A DNA stretch of 64,000 bases from Bacteroides helcogenes P 36-108 (GTDB lineage: Bacteria > Bacteroidota > Bacteroidia > Bacteroidales > Bacteroidaceae): contig NC_014933.1 of NCBI RefSeq assembly GCF_000186225.1, positions 3,906,001-3,970,000 of the forward strand. The letters run 5' to 3'. Below are positions 1 to 8,639 of the stretch, piece after piece. The position numbers and the translations under genes are program-made. The notes beneath the pieces were generated by a model, which saw nothing but the letters and a program-made list of their open reading frames with translations, had not been told where the DNA came from and did no database searches. Position 1 is the stretch's first letter. Each line of letters begins with the position of its first letter.

Positions 1-853
1 CAGCGGCGGAAGCTCCTTTGTAAGCTTGCGAGTTATAGAGTGCCTTGTACATGGTTTCATAATACTGTGCCGGACTGTCAATAATATCATAATTGGGTAC
101 TGCACGTTTATTAGACCCCCATTTGGCATCCACCGTAACTTTAGCTTCCCCGCTTTGTCCTTTCTTAGTAGTGATCAAGATGACACCATTGGCTCCACGA
201 GCTCCATAGATGGAATTGGCGGCCGCATCCTTTAGCACGGTCATCGATTCGATGTCCGAAGGGTTAATGGTATTGATAGCACCGTCAAACGGTACGCCAT
301 CGACTACATAAAGAGGGGCATTGCTGGCACTCATGGAACCGATACCACGGATACGTACTGTAGCCGATGAACCCGGTGCGCCGTCGGAGCTGGTGATCTG
401 TACACCGGCAACTTGCCCTGCCAATGCATTCGAAACATTAGAAGTGACACGCTGCTCCAGTTTTTCGCTCTTGATGGTGGATGCCGAACCCGTGAACGCT
501 GACTTCTTGGCTGTGCCATAGGCCACTACCATCACCTCGTCCAGCATTTCCGCATCCGCTTTCAGGACGATTCTGAGGATAGCACCCCTCTTTATCGCCA
601 CTTCCTGTCCTTGCATTCCGATGAACGAAATTTGCAAAGTCTTAGCAGAGCTTGGTACATTACCGATTGAAAACTTGCCCTCAATATCAGTAACTTCTCC
701 CATAGAAGTGCCTTTTACTAATACTGATGCGCCAACAACAGGCTCACCGTCTTCGTCGGAAATCACTACTCCCGAAACTGTGGACGTCTGAGCCGTTACA
801 AGACCTATGCTCATGAAGAGACAGGTCAACAACAACATTAATTTTCTTTTCAT
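1..853 (-). CDS. SusC-like TonB-dependent receptor, N-terminal part (cut by window edge)
   Basis: The frame is open for 284 codons from the ATG at 853 down to base 1, so the C-terminal barrel lies outside the window. It begins with a signal peptide (MKRKLMLLLTCLFMSIGL, ending near TAQ), followed by a carboxypeptidase-regulatory-like beta-sandwich (about residues 25-105) and the start of the plug domain. Plug motifs LYVVDGVPFDG and TVLKDAAANSIYGARGANG are typical of SusC outer-membrane importers, which work with a SusD lipoprotein and TonB. The substrate cannot be read from this part. It is divergent from the complete SusC gene at 1937 and shares its leader bases just before the ATG. Confidence 0.93.
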   Translation of the reverse strand, partial: MKRKLMLLLTCLFMSIGLVTAQTSTVSGVVISDEDGEPVVGASVLVKGTSMGEVTDIEGKFSIGNVPSSAKTLQISFIGMQGQEVAIKRGAILRIVLKADAEMLDEVMVVAYGTAKKSAFTGSASTIKSEKLEQRVTSNVSNALAGQVAGVQITSSDGAPGSSATVRIRGIGSMSASNAPLYVVDGVPFDGAINTINPSDIESMTVLKDAAANSIYGARGANGVILITTKKGQSGEAKVTVDAKWGSNKRAVPNYDIIDSPAQYYETMYKALYNSQAYKGASAA

Positions 854-906
854 AAATTCTCTCTTAAAATTAACCTATTAAAACCAAATTTTAATCTAAC
901 ACGCGG

Positions 907-936
907 CAAAGGTATTTAACTTTTTTAAACCTCAAA
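907..936 (-). promoter_or_regulatory. Bacteroides-type promoter of the leftward SusC gene
   Basis: On the minus strand TACCTTTG (907-914) matches the Bacteroides -7 element TAnnTTTG. A TTTG at 933-936 sits 18 bases upstream, near the usual 19-21 spacing. The leader to the ATG at 853 would be about 45 bases. Confidence 0.6.
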
Positions 937-1345
937 AGAAAATCTTGTAAAAATAATCAATAAGCTATCTGTTTTAACGTTTTGCTTTCTTTATGCATTC
1001 TAATTATTATGCAATTATTATTCATGATATACATATCAATTAAATATATTACATTATAAAAGAAGATGGTTCGCAGATAAAATACTCCTATTTATCTATA
1101 ATTTATCCTATTTCACAGAAATATGGCAAATTTTATATAAAGAGGCTTATCTGCATCTGCACCTCATTCACATCTTCGGCCGGAGAAAAAGATATATCCT
1201 CGTGCGTCGAAAATACTGCAAAGTTTCTGAAAACGATTCCCCCCAGAATGGGATAGCGCTACCCCATCTGTCATTTTCTTTACAAACAGCTACGAGAACC
1301 GGTTGCTTTCACGAAGAGGTTTTGTTTCGCTCACTGAACGAACGA

Positions 1346-1410
1346 CATTGAGTCAGGAACTGAAAGGCATTCAGTCAGGGACTCAATGCCTTTCAGTTCC
1401 TGACTCAATG
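1346..1410. repeat. Perfect 26-bp inverted repeat with 13-base spacer
   Basis: Bases 1346-1371 and 1385-1410 are exact reverse complements, starting CATTGAGTCAGGAACTG on the left. The spacer CAGTCAGGGACTC is itself a degenerate copy of the arm's GAGTCAGG motif. It lies about 490 bases from either SusC gene, too far to be a simple terminator of either. Confidence 0.9.
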
Positions 1411-1443
1411 TACCCCCTCTCAGAAGGCTGTGTGAAGGGGGTA
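1411..1443. repeat. Second short hairpin (TACCCCCT / AGGGGGTA)
   Basis: An 8-bp perfect inverted repeat (1411-1418 and 1436-1443) directly abuts the larger palindrome. There is no T tract on either side, so a terminator role is not supported. Confidence 0.7.
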
Positions 1444-1876
1444 ATGAATAGGATGTAAAAAGCGAGTTTCTGATAGTAAAAAATGCGGATTCCACGAATA
1501 AGCCGCCTCCTTAAAAAGAAAGTTGGCATGACACCGCATCAATACAACTCCAAAATTCTTAAAATGACAAAACAGGCTATATGTAATAATTACGAAATAA
1601 ACAAGATATAAAACGATATTTCCACTAATTTACCATACATTTATCTAATTTCACCATTTAAAATCTAATATACCGCCCTATCCATACACAATAAAGCTGC
1701 CTTTCCACATAGGATACAGATGATAAAAGTCTCACATAAACAAACTTCAAAAGTACAATAAACAATTATATAAATATAAATCATTTTCAAACGCAACAAT
1801 CTAATATACAACATATTAACATGTTAATAAAACCAAAATCACAGCCATCGGAAATCGTTTATCAAAACACTATATA

Positions 1877-1884
1877 TATATTTG
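1877..1884 (+). promoter_or_regulatory. -7 element of the SusC-SusD operon
   Basis: TATATTTG matches TAnnTTTG. No clear TTTG lies 19-21 bases upstream. A leader of about 45 bases follows, ending TTAAGAGAGAATTT directly before the ATG at 1937; the divergent SusC gene has the same bases before its start. Confidence 0.5.
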
Positions 1885-1936
1885 TAACATACCAAGCCAT
1901 ATTCACACATTAATTGTTAATCTTAAGAGAGAATTT

Positions 1937-4900
1937 ATGAAAGGAAAATTAACGCTATTAGCAGCCTGTCTCTTCATGAGCATAGGCTTTGTCATTGCTC
2001 AAACAACCACAGTAACAGGAGTGGTGACTACCGAAGAGGACGGTGAGCCTGTTGTTGGCGCATCTGTATTGGTAAAAGGAACTTCTATGGGAGCCGTAAC
2101 CGGCATTGACGGAAAGTTTACAATTCCCAATGTACCGAATTCAGCAAAAGTTTTAGTCATTTCATTTGTTGGAATGAAGACGCAGGAAGTAAGCATCAGA
2201 CCCATGGTGAAAGTGGCGCTCAAAACAGATGCAGAGTTACTGGAAGAAGTTGTGGTAACCGTCATGGGCATTACTCGTGAAAAGAAAGCATTGGGTTATG
2301 CAGCCACTTCTGTCAAAGGAGACGCCATCGTCCAGTCGAGGGCGGTGAACCCGATGAATGCTTTGCAAGGAAAAGTTACCGGAGTCGATATTTCAACAGC
2401 ACCCGGCCCCGGCGCCACGCAGAATGTCATTATCCGAGGCGCTTCATCCTTTGGCAACAACCAGCCGCTTTATGTCGTTGACGGAGTGCCAATCATCAAC
2501 TCCCAAAACAGATCAGGCGACAATCTGAATTCCCAAGTGGATTTTGGTTCGGGAATCAACGCATTAAATCCTGACGATATTGCCGACATGACAGTGCTGA
2601 AAGGCGCCGCTGCCACTGCATTGTATGGCTCACGAGCCGCCAACGGAGTTATTATGATCACCACAAAATCGGGACGGAACACTAACGGGAAAATACAAAT
2701 AGTATATGACGGCGGATATACTATGTCCAAAGTAGGTCGTCTGCCACAAGAACAATCCCAGTTCGGTCAAGGTTGGAGTGGAGACAGGGCTTTGGATGAA
2801 AACGGGAACTGGGGAGCACCCTATGATGGAAAAGACAGAGTATGGGGACGAATTATAGGCAACGAGCAACAAGTAAAGCCTTATGTATTCCTGAAAGACA
2901 GGGTAAGAGATTTCTATGAGATAGGACAGAACTTCAAAAATTCACTCTCTTTGTCGGGAGGAACTGACAAGACCACCTATTTCGTATCCCTTTCCCAAAA
3001 CAGCCTGGATGGAGTCATCCCTACCAATCAGGACTCATATAACCGTTACACAATTGCCACCAGAGGCTCTCATCAGACTAAAAAATTCAAAGTAGAAACA
3101 TCTGTCAACTTCAGTACAGAAAAGACAAAAGCTGTCGCTTCGGGGCAGGGAACATCATTGCATCGTTCGCTATACGAAATTGCCAGCGACATTTCAATCA
3201 TAGATTTGAAAGATTACCACAGTAAATTTAATAATCCGGATAATTATTTCACTCCCTACGGCTTGAATCCTTATTATGTACTGAATGAAAACGGTGCTGT
3301 CCAAAACAAGAACAAACTATTCGGAAAAATCCAACTGGATTATGAAATAGTGAAGAACCTTACACTGGCCTACCGTTTTGGGGGTGACTATGAAGTTTCC
3401 ACGTCTGAGACACATACAGCTCCGGTAACCTTTACACCGGGCTCTCCCAACGAAGGAGCAAGTACGGCAAACGCCGGAAATTATACGGAAACAAGACGTG
3501 AACGCATACAGATGAACCATGACATCATGGCTACTTATAACGCCAGTTTTGCAGAAGACTGGTCATTGAATGCCATAGTAGGCTGGAATGTAAATGAACG
3601 TAAATACAACTGGCTCTCCGGTTCCATCAACTCTATTGACGTCCCCGGATTCTACAATCTGAGCAATAGCCGTTCACCATCCGTTTCTTCCCAACGAAAA
3701 GAAACAAGACGCTTAGTCGGAGCCTACTTGAATGCCGATCTGAGTTATAAAAATTATGCTTATCTGACGCTTACCGCACGAAACGACTGGTCTTCTACCC
3801 TGCCGAAAAACAACAATTCATATTTCTATCCGGGAGTGACATTAAGTTTCTTGATAACAGATTTTCTCAAGACAAAAAACATCAATACAGGCATCATGGA
3901 TTTTGCCAAGGTGCGCATGGCCTATGGCATGACGGGAAATGATGCCAATTTGTATTACATATATGACCGCTATGTAGCGGCAACGGCAACAAATCCCGGC
4001 TATCCGAAAGTAGATGACTTATCTTTCCCTCTGAATGGAGTTAATTCATATACTGTATCCAATCAGTTAGGAAATCCTGATTTGAAACCGGAGCTAACCA
4101 AAGAATTCGAAATAGGTTTTGAGGCCAATTTTTTCAAGAACCGTATCGGCATCGACTTTTCTTACTATAACAGATATACGGAAGGACTGATTGATGTTCT
4201 TCCCAAAGATCCCTCAAGTGGATACACTACACAGATCAGCAACTTGGGTGACGTACGGAACAAAGGCTTTGAACTGGCACTCAACATAACACCGGTCAGA
4301 ATAAAAGATTTTGAATGGAACCTGGGGTGGAACATCTCAGTAAACAAAAACAAAGTAGAAAAGTTGGATGTTCCCGAAGTATATTTAGGAGGATTTGGCG
4401 GTGCAGGCATATATGCCGTGGAAGGAAAGCCCCTCGGACAATTCAAATTGAACGGAATAAAAAAAACGGTTATCGACGGAAAGGAATATACCATTGTTGA
4501 CGGCAACGGGAATCCTCAGCCTACCGCCCAAACGGAATACTTCGGCAAAGATATAAATGAGAAGTACAGAATGGGACTAACCAATACCTTCAAATGGAAA
4601 GGGCTTTCCATATTCGCCACATTCGATTATCGAAACGGAGGATATATCTATTCTAATACCAAAAAATATATGCACTGGACGGGGAGTTCTCCCGAAACGG
4701 TACTCAATGACCGCAAGCCATTCCTCATTCCCAATTCCGTAACAGCCAATAGCGACGGTACGTACAGCGAAAACAACATCCCGGTAAATCCTACTGCACT
4801 GCATACATTCTACTCTGACCGCGGCGGACTAAACGGAGCACAAAGTTCTGTCATCAGCCGTTCTTATCTGAAACTGAGAGATGCGGGTATAGCTTACCAG

Positions 4901-5110
4901 TTTCCGGAATCATGGTGCTCGGCATTGCATGTAAGAGGTGTACGTCTGTCATTCAACGTAAGCAACATCCTGCTGTGGACTCCCCGAGAGAATCCGTATA
5001 TTGACCCGGAAACCACAACTTTCGGAAATGACGTGAGCGCCAAATTCGGTGAGTTCAACGCCAATCCGAGCAACGAATTCTATTCGTTCGGTTTAAATTT
5101 AGCATTTTAA
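1937..5110 (+). CDS. SusC-like TonB-dependent outer-membrane importer
   Basis: This 1,057-residue protein has the full SusC layout: signal peptide (MKGKLTLLAACLFMSIGF), carboxypeptidase-regulatory-like domain (about 25-105), a VVVTVMGI stretch near 107-114, plug domain with LYVVDGVPIIN and ATALYGSRAANG, then a C-terminal beta-barrel ending YSFGLNLAF with terminal Phe. It moves substrate captured by the SusD partner across the outer membrane using TonB energy. SusD follows 24 bases downstream, then two lipoprotein genes. No glycoside hydrolase, sulfatase or sigma/anti-sigma pair lies nearby, and the gene order resembles the oligopeptide-type SusCD locus of B. thetaiotaomicron (BT2261-BT2264) as I remember it. 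The substrate is therefore inferred to be peptide rather than glycan. Confidence 0.95.
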   Translation: MKGKLTLLAACLFMSIGFVIAQTTTVTGVVTTEEDGEPVVGASVLVKGTSMGAVTGIDGKFTIPNVPNSAKVLVISFVGMKTQEVSIRPMVKVALKTDAELLEEVVVTVMGITREKKALGYAATSVKGDAIVQSRAVNPMNALQGKVTGVDISTAPGPGATQNVIIRGASSFGNNQPLYVVDGVPIINSQNRSGDNLNSQVDFGSGINALNPDDIADMTVLKGAAATALYGSRAANGVIMITTKSGRNTNGKIQIVYDGGYTMSKVGRLPQEQSQFGQGWSGDRALDENGNWGAPYDGKDRVWGRIIGNEQQVKPYVFLKDRVRDFYEIGQNFKNSLSLSGGTDKTTYFVSLSQNSLDGVIPTNQDSYNRYTIATRGSHQTKKFKVETSVNFSTEKTKAVASGQGTSLHRSLYEIASDISIIDLKDYHSKFNNPDNYFTPYGLNPYYVLNENGAVQNKNKLFGKIQLDYEIVKNLTLAYRFGGDYEVSTSETHTAPVTFTPGSPNEGASTANAGNYTETRRERIQMNHDIMATYNASFAEDWSLNAIVGWNVNERKYNWLSGSINSIDVPGFYNLSNSRSPSVSSQRKETRRLVGAYLNADLSYKNYAYLTLTARNDWSSTLPKNNNSYFYPGVTLSFLITDFLKTKNINTGIMDFAKVRMAYGMTGNDANLYYIYDRYVAATATNPGYPKVDDLSFPLNGVNSYTVSNQLGNPDLKPELTKEFEIGFEANFFKNRIGIDFSYYNRYTEGLIDVLPKDPSSGYTTQISNLGDVRNKGFELALNITPVRIKDFEWNLGWNISVNKNKVEKLDVPEVYLGGFGGAGIYAVEGKPLGQFKLNGIKKTVIDGKEYTIVDGNGNPQPTAQTEYFGKDINEKYRMGLTNTFKWKGLSIFATFDYRNGGYIYSNTKKYMHWTGSSPETVLNDRKPFLIPNSVTANSDGTYSENNIPVNPTALHTFYSDRGGLNGAQSSVISRSYLKLRDAGIAYQFPESWCSALHVRGVRLSFNVSNILLWTPRENPYIDPETTTFGNDVSAKFGEFNANPSNEFYSFGLNLAF

Positions 5111-5134
5111 TTAAACGACCAAAAACAAAGCATT

Positions 5135-6673
5135 ATGAAAAAAATTATAATATCTGCATTATCGGTAATTGCGCTTCTATTTGCATCCGGATGCCAGGAT
5201 TGGCTGGACGTGAACCATGATCCCAATGTACTGGAAGATATACCTGACGGAAAAGTTATCCTACCCGCCGCTGAAGTAGCCTTGGGCAACAACCTGATGG
5301 GATGGGATCTGGGATTTGCCGGTGCTTTCTGGTCAGAATACTGGACTCAGAAATATACCGCTTCCCAATTCAAATTCTTGTGTGAATACAATGAGACAGA
5401 CTTCAATACGGCATACGGAAGCTTAACAGCAGGCGTACTTGCCGATTTGGATAGAATAAAGAAACTTGCCACGGAGTCGAAAAACAACGGCAACTATTTC
5501 ATAGCCGAAGCATTATCCATTTTCACTTGGCAGCTAATGACAGATTTATGGGGGAACATCCCTTATAAAGAGGCGTTGAAGGGAGCCGAAGGAATTGTTT
5601 CGCCTAAATTTGATAAAGGGGAAGACATTTATTCCGATTTGATGACCAGAATAGAAGAACTGATGAAGACTGACCTGAATGGAGCAACGGTTGACAAAGA
5701 ATACGACTTTATATATGCCGGAGATTTAAGCAAATGGAAGCTATTTGCCAACTCCTTAAAACTGAAACTCATGCTAAGACTCTCCGAAACTGCCGGTTAT
5801 GATAACGCCAAGACACTGGCCTTTGTCAAAGCAAACAGTTTCCTCACTTCGAGCGCAAAGATATCAGGCAAAGTGTGGTCTGATGGCCAAGAAGGGAAGC
5901 GGCATCCGATGAGAGAGTTTGAGGCAGGAGGAGCCGGATATCTGTCAACCAACGTTATTGCATGCAAGAACTTCATTGATTATTTACAGAACAACGATGA
6001 CCCTCGTCTTGATAAACTATTCACTACCACCACTGCCCACAGAGGTGCATTCTTTGGAGACTTTGATTCAAAAGAAGCGTCCGATGGCAGCACTTTAGAC
6101 AGTAAAGTAGCTTACAGCACCGTAAACTTTGCAGCCGATATGGACTTGATGATCATGTCCGATTGGGAAGTAAACTTTTATATTGCAGAGGTTTATGCCC
6201 GATCATCCGATCACAACAATGCGCGTATCTATTATGAAAAAGGTGTGCAGGCATCATTGGCACAGCATGGAACAACAGGAAATATCCTTGCAACAGGGGG
6301 GTATGCAGAATGGAAAGACGGCACGATAGAAGAAGAAATAAAACAGATAGGTATGCAGAAATGGGTAGCCAATGCCAATTATCAGCACATTGAATCTTTT
6401 TTGGAACGCAACCGCATAAAATATCCGGCTGTCTATGACATAGACATCAAACTGAAAAGAGCAGCAGCCTACTCTGATCTGAAAATAGTGGGAAATCTAA
6501 CGGTAGCGGTCAACGGGCGCAACAAGCTAAACAACACCCTTCCTGCTTCTCCTCTGTATCCTGACGCTGTAATGGGCCGTAATATAAACAAGCCCAATCA
6601 GAAAGCCAACTTAGGAGAAAAGATATGGTGGGACAAAAAAGCTGAAATTGTAATAAAAGAAACTTCAAATTAG
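5135..6673 (+). CDS. SusD/RagB-family surface lipoprotein
   Basis: This 512-residue protein carries a lipoprotein signal (ALLFASGCQDW, lipidated Cys near residue 20) followed by the SusD N-terminal signature DWLDVNHDPN. The TPR-rich body includes LMTDLWGNIPYKEAL and a C-terminal segment with GRNKLNNTLPASPLYPD. It forms the lid over the SusC barrel and captures ligand at the cell surface. It lies 24 bases after susC and 25 bases before the next lipoprotein gene, so a single transcript is likely. Confidence 0.95.
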   Translation: MKKIIISALSVIALLFASGCQDWLDVNHDPNVLEDIPDGKVILPAAEVALGNNLMGWDLGFAGAFWSEYWTQKYTASQFKFLCEYNETDFNTAYGSLTAGVLADLDRIKKLATESKNNGNYFIAEALSIFTWQLMTDLWGNIPYKEALKGAEGIVSPKFDKGEDIYSDLMTRIEELMKTDLNGATVDKEYDFIYAGDLSKWKLFANSLKLKLMLRLSETAGYDNAKTLAFVKANSFLTSSAKISGKVWSDGQEGKRHPMREFEAGGAGYLSTNVIACKNFIDYLQNNDDPRLDKLFTTTTAHRGAFFGDFDSKEASDGSTLDSKVAYSTVNFAADMDLMIMSDWEVNFYIAEVYARSSDHNNARIYYEKGVQASLAQHGTTGNILATGGYAEWKDGTIEEEIKQIGMQKWVANANYQHIESFLERNRIKYPAVYDIDIKLKRAAAYSDLKIVGNLTVAVNGRNKLNNTLPASPLYPDAVMGRNINKPNQKANLGEKIWWDKKAEIVIKETSN

Positions 6674-6698
6674 CAAAAACAATCAAATCATTTTACGT

Positions 6699-7391
6699 AT
6701 GAAAACGATGAAATATATAAGTATTTTCTTTTGCACCCTACTCCTGCTTACAGCTTGTGATAAAGAATCCGAAGGTGTTTCAGGAATAATGCATTTCGAA
6801 CTATTGGGAGAAGAGACAATGCTGGTTACATTAGGAACTTCTTATCAGGAACCAGGTTACAAAGTAATCTATCGGGAACAAGATGTTACGGCAGAAGTCA
6901 AAACAGCCGGCATGGTTGACGCACAGAAAGTAGGGCTGTATTCTATCCGGTATTCATATGCCAATAAAGATGGGGTGAAAACAGCCAAAGAGCGTAAAGT
7001 TATCGTCGCCGATCCGACAGTAACCATTGAGATAGCCGGAAATTACCTCACTACTGACGGAACGTTCCGCCTGTCGGGTTCAGGTGCTATTACCAACTAT
7101 CCGGGATATAAAGTAAAAATCAACAAAATAGCTCCTGGATTCTTCCAGATATCCGATTTTCTGGGAGGCTATTATGAACAAAGGGCAGGATATGGTGCAG
7201 CTTATGCCTGCAAAGGATACGTACAGGTAAAGAACGATAATTCGATTACTTTATTGTCAAGTTCCACATTACCATGGAATAATACTTTGACCGGCCTTAC
7301 CGAAGGCAAATACAACCCGGAAAACAGTACGGTGTCATGGAAAGCCGAGTATGCCGGCATGGTCTTTACAGTAGTGTTAAACAAAAATTAA
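6699..7391 (+). CDS. Surface lipoprotein, DUF5012-like with Ig-like N-terminal domain
   Basis: This 230-residue protein has a lipoprotein signal (FFCTLLLLTACDKES). After it comes an Ig-like stretch of about 80 residues (LGEETMLVTLGTSYQEPGYK ... YSIRYSYANKDG) typical of DUF5011/DUF5012 proteins that follow SusD genes. The C-terminal part is Gly/Tyr-rich. It probably belongs to the same surface complex as SusCD; no enzymatic motif is visible. An in-frame ATG at 6708 would give a slightly shorter signal peptide. Confidence 0.8.
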   Translation: MKTMKYISIFFCTLLLLTACDKESEGVSGIMHFELLGEETMLVTLGTSYQEPGYKVIYREQDVTAEVKTAGMVDAQKVGLYSIRYSYANKDGVKTAKERKVIVADPTVTIEIAGNYLTTDGTFRLSGSGAITNYPGYKVKINKIAPGFFQISDFLGGYYEQRAGYGAAYACKGYVQVKNDNSITLLSSSTLPWNNTLTGLTEGKYNPENSTVSWKAEYAGMVFTVVLNKN

Positions 7392-7403
7392 AAATAAGAT
7401 ATT

Positions 7404-8078
7404 ATGAAAAAAACAAGCGCATTTATAGAAATATTATTTGCTTCTGCATTATTTTTCGCTTCATGCCAAAAAGATGTAGAAGTGTGGGACAGTGCAACAT
7501 TGGACTATTCGGGAAGGTATGTCGTCAAATTGATGAACGAAAACATGACAGAGACACAACATGACTATGACGGCACAGAATTGAGGATATATAATACATC
7601 TGCCAATGTAGCCAACGAAATGTGGATAGAAAACATCATACCGGATGTAATTTCATTGAAAAGCAAATTCTTCTTCACCGGAAGCCCGACTTCTTTCAAA
7701 TCCACAAGCACTGAATTCGACAAATTGACCGATAATCTTCTCTCTATAACAGCACCCTCCAAAGAACCTACTGCGGATGGGCAAACGACAGAGGTAAAGC
7801 GTAAGGATCTGCGTGCCTATGTAGAAGATGGCAAGATTATCCCCAAAGCAGTCACCACTAAAGGAGGAAATACAGCAGACAGCCTATATCTGAAAATCAA
7901 GCTATATAGTGGTACTGTTACCTTCAAGAGTCAGAAAAAGCCGGAAAGTGAATGGAAGAACCCGACTGTACCTGAATATTCATGGAAACTGTCATCTATA
8001 GCGCACGATGCCGGCAAAGACAAAACAGTCGTAATAGGCGGATATACTTATACCGGCTTCCCGGAAGATAATTATTGA
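7404..8078 (+). CDS. Putative lipid-binding-type lipoprotein of the SusCD operon
   Basis: This 224-residue protein begins with a lipoprotein signal (LFFASCQKD). The body is rich in beta-strand-like segments (DSATLDYSGRYVVKLMNEN, LRIYNTSANVANEMWIEN). Length, composition and position suggest the PF12888-type 'lipid-binding putative hydrolase' family found behind some SusCD pairs, but I see no catalytic motif. It starts 12 bases after the previous gene and is the last gene before a strong terminator. Confidence 0.7.
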   Translation: MKKTSAFIEILFASALFFASCQKDVEVWDSATLDYSGRYVVKLMNENMTETQHDYDGTELRIYNTSANVANEMWIENIIPDVISLKSKFFFTGSPTSFKSTSTEFDKLTDNLLSITAPSKEPTADGQTTEVKRKDLRAYVEDGKIIPKAVTTKGGNTADSLYLKIKLYSGTVTFKSQKKPESEWKNPTVPEYSWKLSSIAHDAGKDKTVVIGGYTYTGFPEDNY

Positions 8079-8090
8079 AAATATTCTTTT

Positions 8091-8125
8091 CTTGCCGGGA
8101 CACTCTAACATCCCGGCAAGTTTAA
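8091..8125. terminator. Terminator between convergent SusCD operon and response regulator
   Basis: CTTGCCGGGA (8091-8100) and TCCCGGCAAG (8111-8120) form a perfect 10-bp stem with a 10-base loop. T-rich sequence follows it on the plus strand, and the preceding AATATTCTTTT gives a weak A/T run for the other direction. Confidence 0.85.
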
Positions 8126-8151
8126 CTTTATAAAAAAGAAAATTATTTCTC

Positions 8152-8553
8152 TCACCAGACCAATCCGGGCAGATATCCACTCAAACAAGTGCGCAAAGCA
8201 CTCAAAGTTATCGGCTTTACCAAAACTTCCGAAGCGCCACACTGCAAAGCATTCTCACGATCGGCGGTAAAAGCGTAGGCAGTTTGCATAATGATAGGTA
8301 ATTCCTTGTCTTCCTGACGTATAAGCACCGTAGCATCCAATCCGTTCATAATAGGCATCTTTATATCCATCAGGATAGCTTCCGCCTTTCCATGATTTTC
8401 TTTGAACAAAGCAACAATCTCCTCACCATTCTTCGCCCACAATATTTCACATTTCTTACCAATAATAGCTTTTATCAACTTAAAATTACTTTCATCATCT
8501 TCTGCAACCAGAATAAGCGGACGGTAATCCGCTGATAATTTTCCTGTTTCCAT
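8152..8553 (-). CDS. Single-domain response regulator (CheY-like receiver)
   Basis: The 133 residues are essentially one receiver domain: acidic pocket EDDE (18-21), phospho-acceptor Asp63 in ILMDIKMP, Thr91 in MQTAYAF and Lys113 in VLVKPIT. There is no output domain and no histidine kinase in the neighbourhood. It could pass phosphate within a phosphorelay or regulate through protein contact, as CheY/Spo0F-type receivers do. A divergent promoter lies between it and the ABC-F gene. Confidence 0.9.
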   Translation of the reverse strand: METGKLSADYRPLILVAEDDESNFKLIKAIIGKKCEILWAKNGEEIVALFKENHGKAEAILMDIKMPIMNGLDATVLIRQEDKELPIIMQTAYAFTADRENALQCGASEVLVKPITLSALRTCLSGYLPGLVW

Positions 8554-8579
8554 GACCCATGTGTTTTGTTTATACGAGG

Positions 8580-8616
8580 CAAAGATATAAAAAATAATAT
8601 AATAGTGTTATCTTTG
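8580..8616. promoter_or_regulatory. Divergent -7 elements for response regulator and ABC-F gene
   Basis: TATCTTTG is present on the minus strand at 8580-8587, reading to the regulator, and on the plus strand at 8609-8616, reading to the ABC-F gene at 8640. The two face away from each other across 21 bases. -33 elements are not clear. Confidence 0.6.
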
Positions 8617-8639
8617 CCACTCATTTTAAAAAATACATA

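Larger units (their letters stand above)
854..1936. other. Intergenic region between two divergent SusC genes
   Basis: This 1,083-base AT-rich spacer has no convincing open reading frame. It holds a promoter for each flanking gene and two adjacent hairpins near its middle (1346-1410 and 1411-1443). The remainder is AT-rich sequence in which I recognise nothing else. Confidence 0.7.

Noticed and set aside
1346..1410. Terminal inverted repeats of an insertion sequence
   Set aside because: The spacer is only 13 bases and there is no transposase between or beside the arms.
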